This document shows positions 22,567 to 34,676 of a stretch of 64,000 nt of DNA, in pieces. The notes beneath the pieces were generated by a model, which made no database searches, was not told the DNA's origin, and saw only the letters and a program-made list of their open reading frames with translations. A program made the position numbers and the translations under genes. How positions within the stretch are numbered: the first letter of the stretch is position 1; each line of letters begins with the position of its first letter. Where the stretch lies: the NCBI GenBank assembly GCA_025403435.1, contig JAJQZP010000235.1, forward strand, positions 930,001 through 994,000, written 5' to 3'. The stretch is from Artocarpus heterophyllus. Its lineage: Eukaryota; Streptophyta; Magnoliopsida; Rosales; Moraceae.

Positions 22567-23138
22567 TAGGGGTGGTAATAATCGTGTTCGTGTCGTGTTC
22601 GTGTTGGCACGTTTACAACAAAATACGTTTAGCCCGAACACGAACATGACACTATTAATAAACGTGTCAGAAATGCAAACATGAACACGACACACTTATG
22701 GCACGCGTAACATAGCACGACACGATTAACATGATTATTAAACGTGCCGTGATGGGTTGACACGATAACAACACGTATATGACACGTTTATGACCCAATT
22801 AACTAAAAATTAAAAAAAATTTGAAAAAAATTATTTTTTTTAAAAAAGCCAATAAAGAAAATTAATAAAAACATAATATCTAATTAATACTAACCTACTA
22901 TAATATTTTAAATATTTTTATTTTTAAGTTTAAATGTGTTATAAATGGGCTGGTCGTGTTGTGCTGTGTTAACATATTTACGGCCTGTGTAATTAAACAT
23001 GTTAAGGCGTGTTTAGCGTGTTAGCACGAATCCAGTCCGTTTATATTCATGTCAATTCATGTCAATTCATTTATGATACAATTAATAAATATACGGTCCA
23101 AACACGTTTATCTTATCGTGTCCGAATTGCCGGCTCTA
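22567..23138. mobile_element. hAT-type MITE, TAGGGGTGG family
   Basis: A 572-bp element starts TAGGGGTGGTAAT and ends with the complement of TAGAGCCGGCAATTCG, diverged terminal inverted repeats of the widespread plant TAGGGGTGGCAA hAT family. The 8-bp flanks are GTTTAGTC (22559-22566) and GTTCAGCC (23139-23146), matching at six of eight positions. Subterminal 'gacacg', 'cgtgtc' and 'aacacg' repeats fill both ends, as expected for transposase-binding sites. The centre is A/T only and there is no coding sequence. It ends about 390 bases upstream of the RABC1 start codon. Confidence 0.8.
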
Positions 23139-23529
23139 GTTCAGCCCAAACAAACAAGCCCGAATTCCAATTCCGCCCTTGGCAATGGCAATACCTCATC
23201 TTTTACACTTAGATCAAGGACACAATCAAATCACAAAGCTTGTTACCATTCCCAAGGCCAAGGTGAAGGATCATCATCCCATCGTCTCCATTTTCCATTC
23301 CCCATTCTTCTTCTTCTCGCCACCTTTTTCAGGTATTTTTTATTCCCAAATCTCTTTTTGACGTTTATTTAGAGGATTTCTCTTCTCTTATATCCTTTTT
23401 CTTTTTCGTTTCTTCTCGGAAATCAGAATCGCATCACAAAAGCGAGAATTGTCCGCGAGAAGATTGAAGAATTTTCCGACTTAGCTTGAGCAAGCAAGAT
23501 CTTTTCTGAATTTCGTCAAAAAATAAAAT

Positions 23530-26500
23530 ATGGAAACGTCGTCGAATCAAACGGAGTTCGATTACTTGTTCAAGTTGTTGATGATCGGAGATTCCGGTGT
23601 CGGCAAAAGCAGTCTCCTCCTCAGCTTTACTTCCGACACCTTCGAAGATCTCTCTCCCACTATCGGTAATTTCTCTAATTTCTACGGTTTTATTTCGTTC
23701 TTACTTTTTTTTCCCTTTTTGAATTTGATATATTTTCTCTGTGTCTTTTGGATAGGCGTTGATTTTAAGGTTAAATACGTTAACGTTGGAGGGAAAAAGC
23801 TGAAGCTTGCGATTTGGGATACAGGTTAATTTTATTCTTTCTTATCATGTTTATTGCTTCTTTTTTTTTTTAATGATCAAATTAATGAATTTTTTAAGGT
23901 TTGTAGTGCTTACATTGTGATTACAAGTTGTGGATTTTTTTTTCTAATTATTAATTATAATGTTTGATTGGTTGATGCTTTCATTGCCCAATTTGTGTTC
24001 TGCTTCACTTGAGATAATCTGTCGGAATTCCAAACAATTGTGCCTTTTCTTTCTTTCTTTTTTTTAATTTCATAATTCAATACAATGTTTCATGGTATGT
24101 TCTTTTTGTGTTTTCCCTCTTGTGTGGACAGATAAAAAAAAAGTCGATATCTTTGTTTTGTGTTGATCTTTAGCATAAAATGTTAATTTACATTAACTGG
24201 TCGGTTATCTACTTATATGTTCAGCCATGGATATAGGCCTCTTGAACTAATGAGTTTTATCTACAGGTCATTTTGGTTCATGGGTTCGTGCCATCTCACA
24301 AAAATTTGAATTTGAACTAAAACTTTCTCATTAATTTGATTTTGCTTCTCTCACACAACAGTTTCCATTATTGGGAATCACAGTTCTATAGTGAACACTG
24401 AAGGCTATTTCTAACCTTAATTTTTGCTTCATGATCCCTGCAAAATCCAGAGATCTTATTGTTTCAAGTCTCAGCTTATCACATAATTCTATGCAAGAAA
24501 TTTTCATAATTTATTCTTTTTCATCCCCCGTGGCCTTTACTTCCTACTTCCTTTAGGATATATCATCCATTCACTTTTTCTCCTTTTTTTTTTCTTTTTT
24601 TTTTCTTCCCATGTCCTCAGCCCTAATTAGTTTTCTGATATGTGGCAAAATAATTTATAAATGTGCAACCAATAACAATGGAAAATGAGTCCTTTAGTTT
24701 TTCTCTTCGGCTAGGTTGTTACTAGAAGCTTCCTATCTTGCAACTTGTGGCTTCATAGATGTTTGCAAAAAATTAAAATAGCCTTTTCCTTTCTTATAAA
24801 ATGAGGATTTGGATTTTTTCTTCTGATTTTAACTGGTGCAACATGCTTCAAAATGCAGCTGGTCAGGAGCGATTTAGGACATTAACCAGTTCGTATTACA
24901 GGGGCGCACAAGGAATCATTATGGGTCAGTATGTGCTACTAGATCTCTACCTTTTCTATTAGTTTCCATGTGCATCTCTAGACTTAATTGTAGCGCTGTG
25001 AAAATGGGGAGTTGCAATCAAAGAAGAGAATTTCAGAGTAAGGAGCTTTTCTGTGGTATATGTAAGGGATAAATCAGCGATAATGAGGCTGTTCACTTTT
25101 TCACAACATTTGATATAATGAATGTGTTTTGGTATCATAGACATGGAAGAACTTGAACTTTTGACAAATGACTTGGATCTTCCTTTATTTTTCAAGAATG
25201 TTGGTCTCATTGATATCGTTCGTCTTGTATGATGTGCTTATTGTTTTAAATGTAGCGGTATGTTTGAGACCTTTTTCATATTTATCCAAGCTATGCTATG
25301 ACTATAATCGGGGCAGACATGTAAGGCCCAAAAGGATGGGGACTCTGTGCTTTTGCCTTGAACTATTTTAAATGTGGTGTTATTACGGTTTTAGCAAGTG
25401 TTTTTATGTGCTCAAAGGAAAAAGTTTGGAAGAGAATTGGATTTATCATTTTCAGGATCTATTGTAATACCTTTCCTTAGGGAAGAGGCAGAACTCATAC
25501 TTGATAAGGCAACTACAAGGAGAAACTTACTGCTTCTTTATGCTCCTGGTCCCAGAGACCTTGAATAAATTGTTGCTGTACTTTACTCATCTATTATCTA
25601 TACAGCGGAGTTGTACAGCTATGGGGAAAGGGATAATTACCTTTTTGTTTAGGCATGTCAGCTATTCAGTCCCTAAGATGAGTGAATAAACTTAATTCTC
25701 AACTTTTTGCCAATTCATATAAAAAAATTAATGTGCAGTGGGGTATTATTGGATTTGTGATGCACAAGCTTGAAAGTTCTAGATCTTTGCAATTAAAAAA
25801 TGTTGTGTTGTAGAGAGCATCGCTAGAATTTGACTTTCATTCTTCAATTTACAGCAGCTTTACTTTCAAGTGAGGTATGGAACGATTGCCACTCAGATAC
25901 ATCTTTGAAAGAAACATGGAACTTGGACTGTCTATAGGCTAATTGAGTTTCCCTGTTGTGCAAAACATGTCTCGAGATCAAGTTAATTATTTAGTGCTCA
26001 TCTTTCTTGGAAATACCGACATATCAATTATATTCTTTCTTAAAAACATATTTAATGGCGTATTCACCAATTATTTTAGTGGGTTGACTAAATGCAATTT
26101 GCCTTAGGATTTAACCGCAAGCTTAGTTTTTTATTTTTATTTTTTACTTTTTGGTGTGTTGTTCACAGTTTAATTTGATTTCAAAAGGCTAACTCTTTAT
26201 TCGTAAAAATTGTGTACTTTAAAAGAATTAGATGTTGGTTTCAAAGCCAATGGCTTAGTTTGACAAGTTAGTTGAAACTTTAAATTTCAATTTGTTACAG
26301 TGTAAAGCTCTCATATACTACAGTGAAAAGCAAAAGTTTGTTACAGTGTAAAGCTCTTACATGCTATAGTGTTTAAGTTCCAACTTTATTTCCAAACACT
26401 CTCAATTATGTTCAAATTATGATTTTTTAAGGTTGAATGTATGTACATTAGTGAACTAATTTGCAATATCCTATATGCAATTAAAATTGCAATTATTACT

Positions 26501-29500
26501 TATAAGTATTTCATTGTCATAGATATTTCTATAACTTCATTGCATTACCACATTTGGGACCATGCTGACAAGTACTTTTGATAAAAAAAAAAGTAACTCT
26601 TGTTCTTTGATTCTTTCATGTGGTTGATAGAGATAAGGATATACACGGAAAGTGTAAAGGTTCTTTACTTTTTTATTGATATATATGTATATATATTTTT
26701 TTTAACGATAACTACCACATTTTATTGTTTCTTTCCTGTTATCTGATGCAACACATAGAGATTAGTTTCCTATTTAGATTATTATTTTACTTTCCTACTT
26801 TTCTACTTTCCTAGTTATTTTCCTAGTTTCTTGTTTCTATTAGTGCGTTACAAACTCTATATAAAGGCTCATTGTAATTGTTTTGGATTACCATTAATCA
26901 ATAATCAGATTTATTCCTAGTTTTAAACTTTGTGTGTTTGTTCTTGAGTTTTTCTTTTCCTGTTTTGTTTTGAAAACACTTCTGCTGCGCCAAATTGGTA
27001 TCAGAGCCCTCTGTTTTTTCCCGGGAGGTACAGTAGCTATGATTGGCAATTGGAGTTCCTTCGACGCCATGAGCGTGAAGATTCATACTACTGGAAAAAG
27101 CGGCTATTATTCTAATTTCCTACTTCTTTTCTACTTCCCTAGTTTTTTTCCTAGTTTCTCGTTTCTATTAGTGCATTACAAAATCTATATAAAGGGTCAT
27201 TGTAATTGTTTTGGATCACCATTAATCAATAATCAGATTTAGTCCTAGTTTTAAACTTTGTGTGTTTGTTCTTGAGTTTTTCTCTTCCTGTTTCGTTTTG
27301 AAAACACTTCCGCTGCACCATTATCTAATGGGATATGTTACTGCATAGAGGTCTTGTGTCGCCTGTTGACCTAAGGAGCAGCAGAAACTACCTGAAATAT
27401 TAGTTTTAAATATTCTTAAAGCACTCCAAAGTTCATTGGCTTAATATCATTGTAATTGTCATGTTACTATAATTGTTTTTGCTCTGCTACATCTGTGGAA
27501 TCTTAGTCTGGTTTCTGTTTATCAGTTTATGATGTAACACGTCGAGAAACCTTTACAAATCTCTCTGAAATATGGGCCAAAGAAATAGAACTCTACTCAA
27601 CAAATCAAGACTGCATCAAGATGCTTGTTGGCAATAAAGTAGATAAGGTATGTTTTAAAGAGATCTACAAATTCAAGTTTCTCACTTCTGGCTCTTATCT
27701 TGTAGAAGAGGTTTTTTGAATGTTTGCTGACCACTATTTGGAGAAAATGACTTGCTAAAGGATGCATAACATGAGCATTCGCATGTGATCTTTTCATATC
27801 TCTTCTCCCTCACATGTACATAATACATTGTATTTTTTTATTATTTTATTTTTGAGTACTTTACAATGGTGTCCAAATTTTCCTATTGACAATTTTAGAT
27901 CGATGATGGCAACTTTTTCTGCATATAAAGTTTAAAGGAAGGTTTTCCTCGTGGCTTATACCTCATTTATACATTCATAATGTTAAACTTACATAAAATA
28001 TTGTATTCACAAAGGTATTGGTACTGTATGAACATATCAAACAAAGGTGAGCGGTATAAACCCTTCTTCCTTCGGCCCAGAAAGAGCAGCAATGATTAGA
28101 TTCTCCTTTCACCTGGAGTGGATTCTAGGGGAAGGGTAGAGCCTCACCTTGCAGTAGGAAGTTGACCACGAAAGAAGCAGGCAAATCGCTTTAGGTCAAT
28201 AGTGCCTACCTTGGAAAACTAGATAGGCTGCTTCCGTTATGCTAACAAGACTCCTCTTCTATTCTTATGCTATGCAATATCTCACTGAAGATCGTTCGTG
28301 GTCCACCCTGTGAACCACACACTTCAACCAATAAATCCAATAAATCAATAGACTTATAAATCCAATATAAAATCCCTTGGGCATTGCATGAATCCCTGCT
28401 TTCGTGATGGAATAGAGTTGGCCCACGGAGCAGTCAAAGCCCTATTTCTTCTTTCATTCTTGGGTAGGACGGTGCTCAGGGAAGGGATGGATCCTTTTAA
28501 TATCACGAAAAGCCTAGAACTCGCGCTTCTTTAGTTTAGAGTAATCAGAATTCTAAAGGATATTTACAATTTTGTGGCATTACACTCTCTTCCTCTTTTT
28601 AGGTGTTACAGGGCTATGCTCCTTCCAATAGAGAAAGTGGGGCTATTCTTCTTCCTGTACAGTTTCGTGTCTGTAAATTTCACTTGCCATTCAAGACAGA
28701 ACTCGGGCTTTGTTGTTGTATCTTTTTCTGTTTTCTTTTTCACATCTCCCCTGTGACATGTCTTTTTCATTCCGAGGAGGAAAAGAAATGTCTTCTGGAT
28801 TGAGTGTGTGCATATATATATGTATATATTTAATTATTTTTACTAGAAATATTGATAGGAACGGAAATATATAATTTTTTTTCCTTAAAGAAACGCACAA
28901 AAATAGAAATTAAGGAATTTTTATCATGTACTCTCTTCTCTTGTATTTGCTTCTTTGTAAAACTGATCTTTCCAATTTACAAAGCAAAATTTCTCCACAG
29001 CCTTGTGCTATATGGCAAGATTTTTGCACCGCCGCCTTAAAATATCTGTGGTTATGCCTTCTTAAGAGAAGAAACTAGTTTGAGCATCAATATCCATGGC
29101 AAATGTATGGACTTGTGTCACATGGAATGGACTTGTGTCACATTGTGCGTCGATCTTCATGGGTGGTTCTAATTTCTACACGATTAAAATACACTAATTC
29201 GATTATCAAAGCGTGCGCACATGCACTGATTTGGGTTGAGCCAGGACTTGGCTTCTAGATACTTTCAAATCAAACTGCTGTTTCGAATATGCCCTGAAAT
29301 TTGTGATTCTTCTTCTCAGGAAAGTGAGAGAGTTGTGACAAAGAAAGAGGGTATAAACTTTGCCCGAGAATGTGGATGCCTCTTTATCGAGTGCAGTGCT
29401 AAAACTCGAGTCAACGTACAACAGTGCTTTGAAGAGCTTGTTTTAAAGGTAGGAAACATTACAACCGTACATTTTTCTTTGGTTAATTTGGGCATTGCAA

Positions 29501-29840
29501 GCACTATTTTTTACAATATCTGGAAGACTTGAATGTGACTTTCAATAAAACTGCTGCACGTTGAATTGGAACTCTCGAAAATATATGTTGGCTTGAAGAA
29601 ATGGTAATAAAGGAAGAAAATGGTAAATGAAGCAACACGACTTAATACTTGTATATAAGTAGAAAATTACGTTTGTTAACTCGAAATAATATCATGAATA
29701 ACAACGCTGTGATGATTTTCAATGATTTGCAGATTTTGGATACTCCGAGCCTTTTAGCTGATGGTTCTAGAGGGGTAAAAAAGAACATCTTCAAAGAAAG
29801 ACCGCCGCAATCTGATGCATCCACAAGCAGTTGTTGCTGA
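23530..29840 (+). CDS. RABC1: Rab GTPase, RABC1/Rab18 class
   Basis: Six coding exons with GT/AG borders: 23530-23665, 23756-23824, 24859-24924, 27526-27647, 29320-29448 and 29733-29840. They join to 209 codons plus TGA. The product is a prenylated small GTPase that cycles between GDP and GTP forms on membranes; Rab18-class members act at the ER and lipid droplets. All five G boxes are intact: G-D-S-G-V-G-K-S (20-27), the switch I threonine in T-I-G (44), W-D-T-A-G-Q-E (66-72), N-K-V-D (127-130) and E-C-S-A-K (155-159). The C-terminus S-S-C-C carries the geranylgeranylated cysteines. F-D-Y-L-F-K at residues 10-15 is closer to RABC1 than RABC2 as I recall them. Introns 3 and 4 are large and contain transposon and probable organelle DNA. 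Confidence 0.95.
26229..26415. mobile_element. MITE-like repeat in RABC1 intron 3
   Basis: This non-coding block contains the phrase TTACAGTGTAAAGCTCT twice (about 26296 and 26340), each followed by a 'catatactacag' or 'acatgctatag' tail. The same phrase lies in the MITE at 9975-10293. The right side ends 'tttccaaacactctcaatt'. Exact ends were not determined. Confidence 0.5.
26744..27320 (+). mobile_element. Miniature LTR retroelement (TRIM-like, copia-derived) in RABC1 intron 3
   Basis: Two LTRs in direct orientation, 26744-26992 (249 bp) and about 27105-27320 (216 bp, missing its first part), enclose an internal region of only about 110 bp. The left LTR starts TGATGCAAC and both end GCTGCRCCA. 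The primer-binding site TGGTATCAGAGC (initiator tRNA-Met type) lies at 26996-27007. The element is flanked by a perfect 5-bp target duplication, TTATC (26739-26743 and 27321-27325). The internal region keeps an ATG and a short frame ([15 protein letters not shown]) that looks like the start of a copia gag, so this may be an internally deleted copia rather than a classic TRIM. Both LTRs have a TATATAAAG box. Confidence 0.9.
28045..28560. other. Probable nuclear insertion of mitochondrial DNA in RABC1 intron 4
   Basis: About 500 bases inside intron 4 differ abruptly from the T-rich intron around them. The base composition is balanced and the texture is that of plant mitochondrial intergenic DNA, with phrases such as 'ccttcggcccagaaagagca', 'gaaagaagcaggcaaatcgc' and 'gggtaggacggtgctcaggg'. 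There is no coding sequence that I recognise. The call rests on compositional style and memory of such sequences, not on an alignment; an unrelated transposon remnant is possible. Confidence 0.45.
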
Positions 29841-31370
29841 TGCTGATCTCGATGTCAAATTTCTGGCATTTTGGATCTCCAACTCATGATCAGGTTTTGG
29901 TTTATGTCCAAATTATTTGAAGAAATTATTCAGTTTCATTTACGTGTCTGTTTCACATGATTGCAAATTCCTTGTGCATTGGCAAAATGTGATTCAGCCC
30001 TTTCTTTTTCTTCCAAAATCATCTTTATGTACAAACATAAAATTTTCATAAATTTTACAGGCCTGTAAGAATAGCTGACAAATGAAAGTGCACGAACTGA
30101 TTTGAAATGTGATTTGCATAGAAAATGTATTGTGACAACTGCTTATGGTATTTTAACGTGAGCCTTCTTTGCGTTAATTTGTTGTTGCTCGTCAATGCAT
30201 GGGAAAGAAACTGGTGCTTTTAGTATGTACATACATCATCTTGTTAATATATATATATATCATCTTACATCATCTGTATGGGGCACTGCTGTTTTGATGG
30301 GGGAAATTAGTACGAGATAAATTATAACTGTAGTATTATTCGGTAAGAACAAATCATAATTGAGTTGTTAATTTTTAGTTGGTTGCTATGCCTCTTGGCA
30401 GAACAAATGTTACGAGTAATGTCATATAGCTAGCTAAAACATGGATTCCTCGATATTTAAGCGATGAGGCCCTTCAACCAATTCCTTTTTCATTACCCAA
30501 AATGCCATTTCTCATGTGAAAAAAAAAAAAAAAATGAAAACTAAGAAATAGAGAAGGACTTGACTATTTTTCCTCCATCGGAAGGGATCCCGTAAAGGCT
30601 TCTTTCGAGGAATTGGCCAGACTGGGTCATTTATCAAGAACAATAGTTGGGGGCGTGATACTACATCTTGGTTATGGAACCCAATTGTTGATGCTCACGA
30701 GTCATGATTTTGATAGCCAAGCGAGTGATTCAAAAGAAATCTCTTGAAAATTATTCTTGTCCATTTGGTCGACTCTTCATCTGTGGAAAATTATTTTTGT
30801 CCATTTAGTCATGCAAGATAACATAGCACATGTACCATGCGTAGCGAGGCTACGAGAGTGTTAGCTTGCTACCAGAGTGTTAGCTTATTTTTATTTTACA
30901 TTACAGTATATGAGAGCCTTATATTGTTACAGTTGAAATTATAGTGTTGAAACTTTGTTCCCGGCGCTCTCCACATGATGAAATATGATTGAATGTGTCT
31001 TAAATATTAATATGATCTTATTGTCACCTTTATTAAACATCTTCTTTCTTAAAATATGACGTAACATACTATCCAGCAAATTTTTTGCAAATCTTTTAGT
31101 CAATTAGTGTCTGCTTAAACTCTCAATTTACTAACCACAACACAGGATACGTAATGGATCTCATAAATGGACTAATCGCCAACAATTTGCTCATTCTTAG
31201 TCCAAATAGTCAACAGTAGCAAATTTTTACTCTCTCCTAATGATTGTCTTGAATAATTCACTCATTCTCAATCCTAGTTGAACATTTTATAAAATTCAGT
31301 TTGTTTAGGAATACAAAAAAGTTGTTTCAACGGATGGATAAATATATTTTTTAGAAAAATAAAAGAGAGA
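29841..31370. other. RABC1 3' flank and intergenic DNA
   Basis: The first few hundred bases are probable RABC1 3' UTR and downstream sequence. A short (TA)n run is near 30248. A coding-like phrase (30570-30710; G-F-F-R-G-I-G-Q-T-G-S-F-I-K-N-N-S-W-G-R-D-T-T-S-W-L-W-N) is too short to assign. Near 30895-30965 the complement of the 'gctctcatatactgtaa' MITE phrase occurs. No gene is supported. Confidence 0.5.
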
Positions 31371-31459
31371 GCAACTAGATCAGGGAACTTTAGCACATTC
31401 CCAGTAAGATGGTACCTACTAAAGCCCCGTTCACATGCCAAGCCCCCAACTCAAATTTA

Positions 31460-34041
31460 TTAATAAAAGATGAATACAAATTTTTTAAAAAATAAAGCAT
31501 TTTCGTCCACTCTCATTTTTACAAGGTCTTTAGCTGGTTTTGTTTCGGTGATCTCTTCTTCTTCCATGGGCCCTTGACGCACCGTTTTCATCTCCATCTT
31601 CCGCGGGATTGCATATGTATACACCATGTCAGAATAAGTCAGTCTTGATTCACACTGGTTTCCTCTCATCTTGCCCACTCCTTCCGGCATAGGAAACTTA
31701 ACTTTTTGATGGTATATGGAGGTAATGGTTTTTAGTGCCCTCAAAGTGGGCCTACTAATCACCGCATTATACAGGTCTCCTCCTTTAACCACCAGAAATT
31801 TTGATAATACGGTCATCATTTTCGGTTTTTGTCCCACTGTCACTGGCATCCTTATAGTTCCTCCAAGAATTATGTTGTCCCCCATAAATCCATACAGTGG
31901 TCTCGCGTTTGGAGTTGTTTGGTCCAATGAGATCCCTATCTTTTTAAGACAATCTGTATATATGATGTGGACAGAACTTCCATTGTCGACCAAGATTCGG
32001 CACACAGTATAGTTCCCAATCATCGCTTCAATGACCAAAGCATCGTTCGGAGGAAAGTGAACCCCATGTGCATCTTTTTTGGAGAAAGTTATCTTTGTTC
32101 CCTTATACCTCTATGCCTTAACAAGCTTGCGTGCTGAGACGTTCTTACATCTATGCTTCGTATTTCTCTCGCCTCTCGGGCATAATTCTTCTAGGACCTT
32201 TGGAGTCACCTCCATGATACGGTCCACCAAAAATTGTATGAATCACCCAAGCAGGCGCATTGATATTATGATCTCAGCGATTGTCATTACGTCGCATTCC
32301 ATCATTTCCTTGATCATGAGAAAGATCATTCTTTGGCTTTGTACTCTTAAAGTCGACCTTCTTTTACCAGCCTCTTTATCTCACCCTTAAGGTTTGCGCA
32401 TTCATTTGTGTAATGCCCCTCATCTCCGTGAAACCTCCAATACTTGTTGTAGTTGCGCTTATTAGGATTTGACCTCATTGGGTACGACATTAGAGATAAG
32501 GCTTTTTATGGATTCGATGATAAATGTCGCCAGTCGGGGCAGTAAGTTCATGGCAGTTGTCATATCTCTGCTTCAGTTGGGGCCTGCCATCTTCTTGCTT
32601 CTGCTGTTTGGCATTATTTGTGATAACAACACGGCCTAGATATGATGGCAGCGTATCATATACATGTGGCTTTAAACCGCTCTGCGCTTAAGGATTTCCT
32701 CTTTTCTTTTTGCCATTGCTCGTTCCATGACCACTACCACTACTGCCGCCTCCCATGGTTCGCCTAAAAGCTAGGCTTTTTACTTCTTCCTGGTTGACGA
32801 ATCCCCTGGATCTCTCCAAGAACTCTATATACAACTTTGGGCCCTTATGGTCGAGATTATCCTTGAAAGGAATATCCGTAAGCATGTTGCTCAAAGCTCT
32901 CATAAGGGCGATGTCATTCGAAACCCCTACCATTGCTGCCACTTCCTTAGTATACCTGGTTAGCCAATCCTTCAAGTATTCATTTGGCCCCTGGGTTAGG
33001 AAGCTGAGCTTCTCTTTGGATGGGCATAGAGCCCGACACCTACAAACTGATTTAGAAAGGTGACCTTTAATTCTTGGAAATAAGTGATGCTCCCAGCCTT
33101 AAGTGTCCTGAACCATCGTCTGGCTGAATCTGCCAAAGTTTGGCTAAACACCTGACACATAATTTCTTATGGAACTTTGTAAAATCCTATGTAGGAATCG
33201 TATATTTGGATGTGGTCGTCTAGATCTGTCAATCCTTCGTATAAAGACATCTGCAAGGGTTTAAATCTTTCTGAAAAGGGTACCTATATTATTTCAGGTG
33301 TGAAGGAGTTGGTGCAAGTGATCTCTTTGCCATGATGAATGTCAAGCTTTTCTTCTAGTAGCCTTACTCTTCCCACTAGGCATTTAACCTCATCGGCAGG
33401 AAGTCTTAAGGCAGCTTGTATCTACTAGTTCACCTGTTGGGCTATCAACTAAGGGTCGATCTGTGGGCTATGTGGTGGTTGGTCGACAGCAGGTAAATCC
33501 ATTAGGTTAGGGTTATTCCCCAGTGACACGTCTCTGCTTGCACACAACACATGCCTCAAATCTCCCCCACAAAGTTGATCCTTGGGATCTCTAACGTTTT
33601 GAATAGAAGCCACATTCTGTCTATCTTCCCACCTTGGTGGTATTGGTGGAAGGCCTGCATCTTGCCTTTGTTGGTTTCTCCTTGGTTTTGTGCCTGGGCT
33701 ACCCGAGGCCTTCTCTCACGGCTACCCATTGATTTCGTCCTTCTGTTTTGGCCACCTACGGTCTCTTCGGCTCCCTCAGGAACCTCCCCCTGGCCACCTT
33801 CCTGGTTACTAGGATTATCCCTTAGGTTTACTAGGTTTGCACCTATAGTGTTACTATTCCCACCTTGGAGTTGATCCAGGCTCGTTGTGATCCTTTCGAG
33901 CAGTCCGTTTATCCGTTCAACCTTCTGCTCCAAAACAGCAGTTCTCGAGGGTTGTCTCCCTCGCATTGATCCTTCAACCACTTCGGCAACGAATGGGTTG
34001 TTAGAGTTATCTCCTGTCTGGTTGGTTCTCACAGTCACCAT
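31460..34041 (-). pseudogene. Ty3/gypsy gag-protease remnant B
   Basis: On the minus strand a gag region starts at the ATG at 34041 (M-V-T-V-R-T-N-Q-T-G) with a coiled, Gln-rich N-terminal part. The capsid tail lies in 32688-32975 (M-K-D-W-L-T-R-Y and later G-P-K-L-Y-I-E-F-L-E-R). A zinc-finger-like Y-W-R-F-H-G-D-E-G-H-Y-T-N-E-C lies near 32400-32450. The last block (31460-32038) is an aspartic protease: I-L-V-D-N-G-S-S holds the catalytic D, and Y-G-F-M-G-D follows. Several frameshifts and stops separate the blocks, and nothing of reverse transcriptase or integrase remains, so the element cannot move itself. It differs in sequence from remnant A but shares the same truncated plan. Confidence 0.85.
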
Positions 34042-34081
34042 GATGATCGTGGAAAATTTTCGGTTCAAATTCAGATAAATT

Positions 34082-34101
34082 TGGCCTTCCTTCTAGCGCC
34101 G
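34082..34101 (-). other. Primer-binding-site-like segment of gypsy remnant B
   Basis: On the minus strand CGGCGCTAGAAGGAAGGCC directly follows the LTR end and precedes gag. It resembles the TGGCGCTAGAAGGAGGG primer-binding sites of plant gypsy elements. Confidence 0.5.
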
Positions 34102-34676
34102 TGGTTTTAGCTCAACAATTTCTCACGATTCACTCACGATGAACAATATAAATGAGAAAAATAAAAGCGTGCTAAAAATAAAAAACACAAAGAATTATAG
34201 TGGTTCACTCAATATGAGCTACATCTACTTTAGAGTTTTTTCTTTATTTCTTTTGAATACGAGAAGGCCGGACCAAGAAATAGAATAAACAACTTTTTCT
34301 TTGGGGTTTTTTTTACCCCTATTTATAGTTACCATTTATATATAGAAAGTCCTAAAATCATAATATCATAATAATTTAAATGTAAAATCGAGAATATTCT
34401 TTTCTTGATATTATTCCCATTCTCCACGTGTTTGTCCTTTCATGTTGGTTGCATGGATCACACTAATTCCTGATTTGAAGGAGATTTGATATTATGTGTT
34501 TGTTATTCAAATTTGTATCTTTGGTTCAATGAACATAGACACTTCCTCAACTCGTGCTCCTACCATACATGAGACATCTTGACTCTTATGCGAATCTTAT
34601 TAACTCGCACCCTTATTGAGATTTTGAGACATGGGCCTTGACGTTGGGCCTTTAGCCATCGAGATTACTTGCAACA
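34102..34676 (-). repeat. 5' LTR of gypsy remnant B
   Basis: On the minus strand this 575-base segment starts TGTTGCAAGTAATC at 34676 and ends AAAACCA next to the primer-binding-like site. It contains a 'gtagctcatattgagtgaacc' block (complement at 34200-34225) that is similar to one in the LTR of remnant A ('gagtggctcactctttaaatagagctacatctg'). No 3' LTR was found, so the element is truncated at its other end near 31400. Confidence 0.6.

Noticed and set aside
26996..27007. TGGTATCAGAGC as part of a tRNA gene
   Set aside because: It is the primer-binding complement of tRNA-Met next to an LTR end; no cloverleaf sequence surrounds it. The same applies at 40080.
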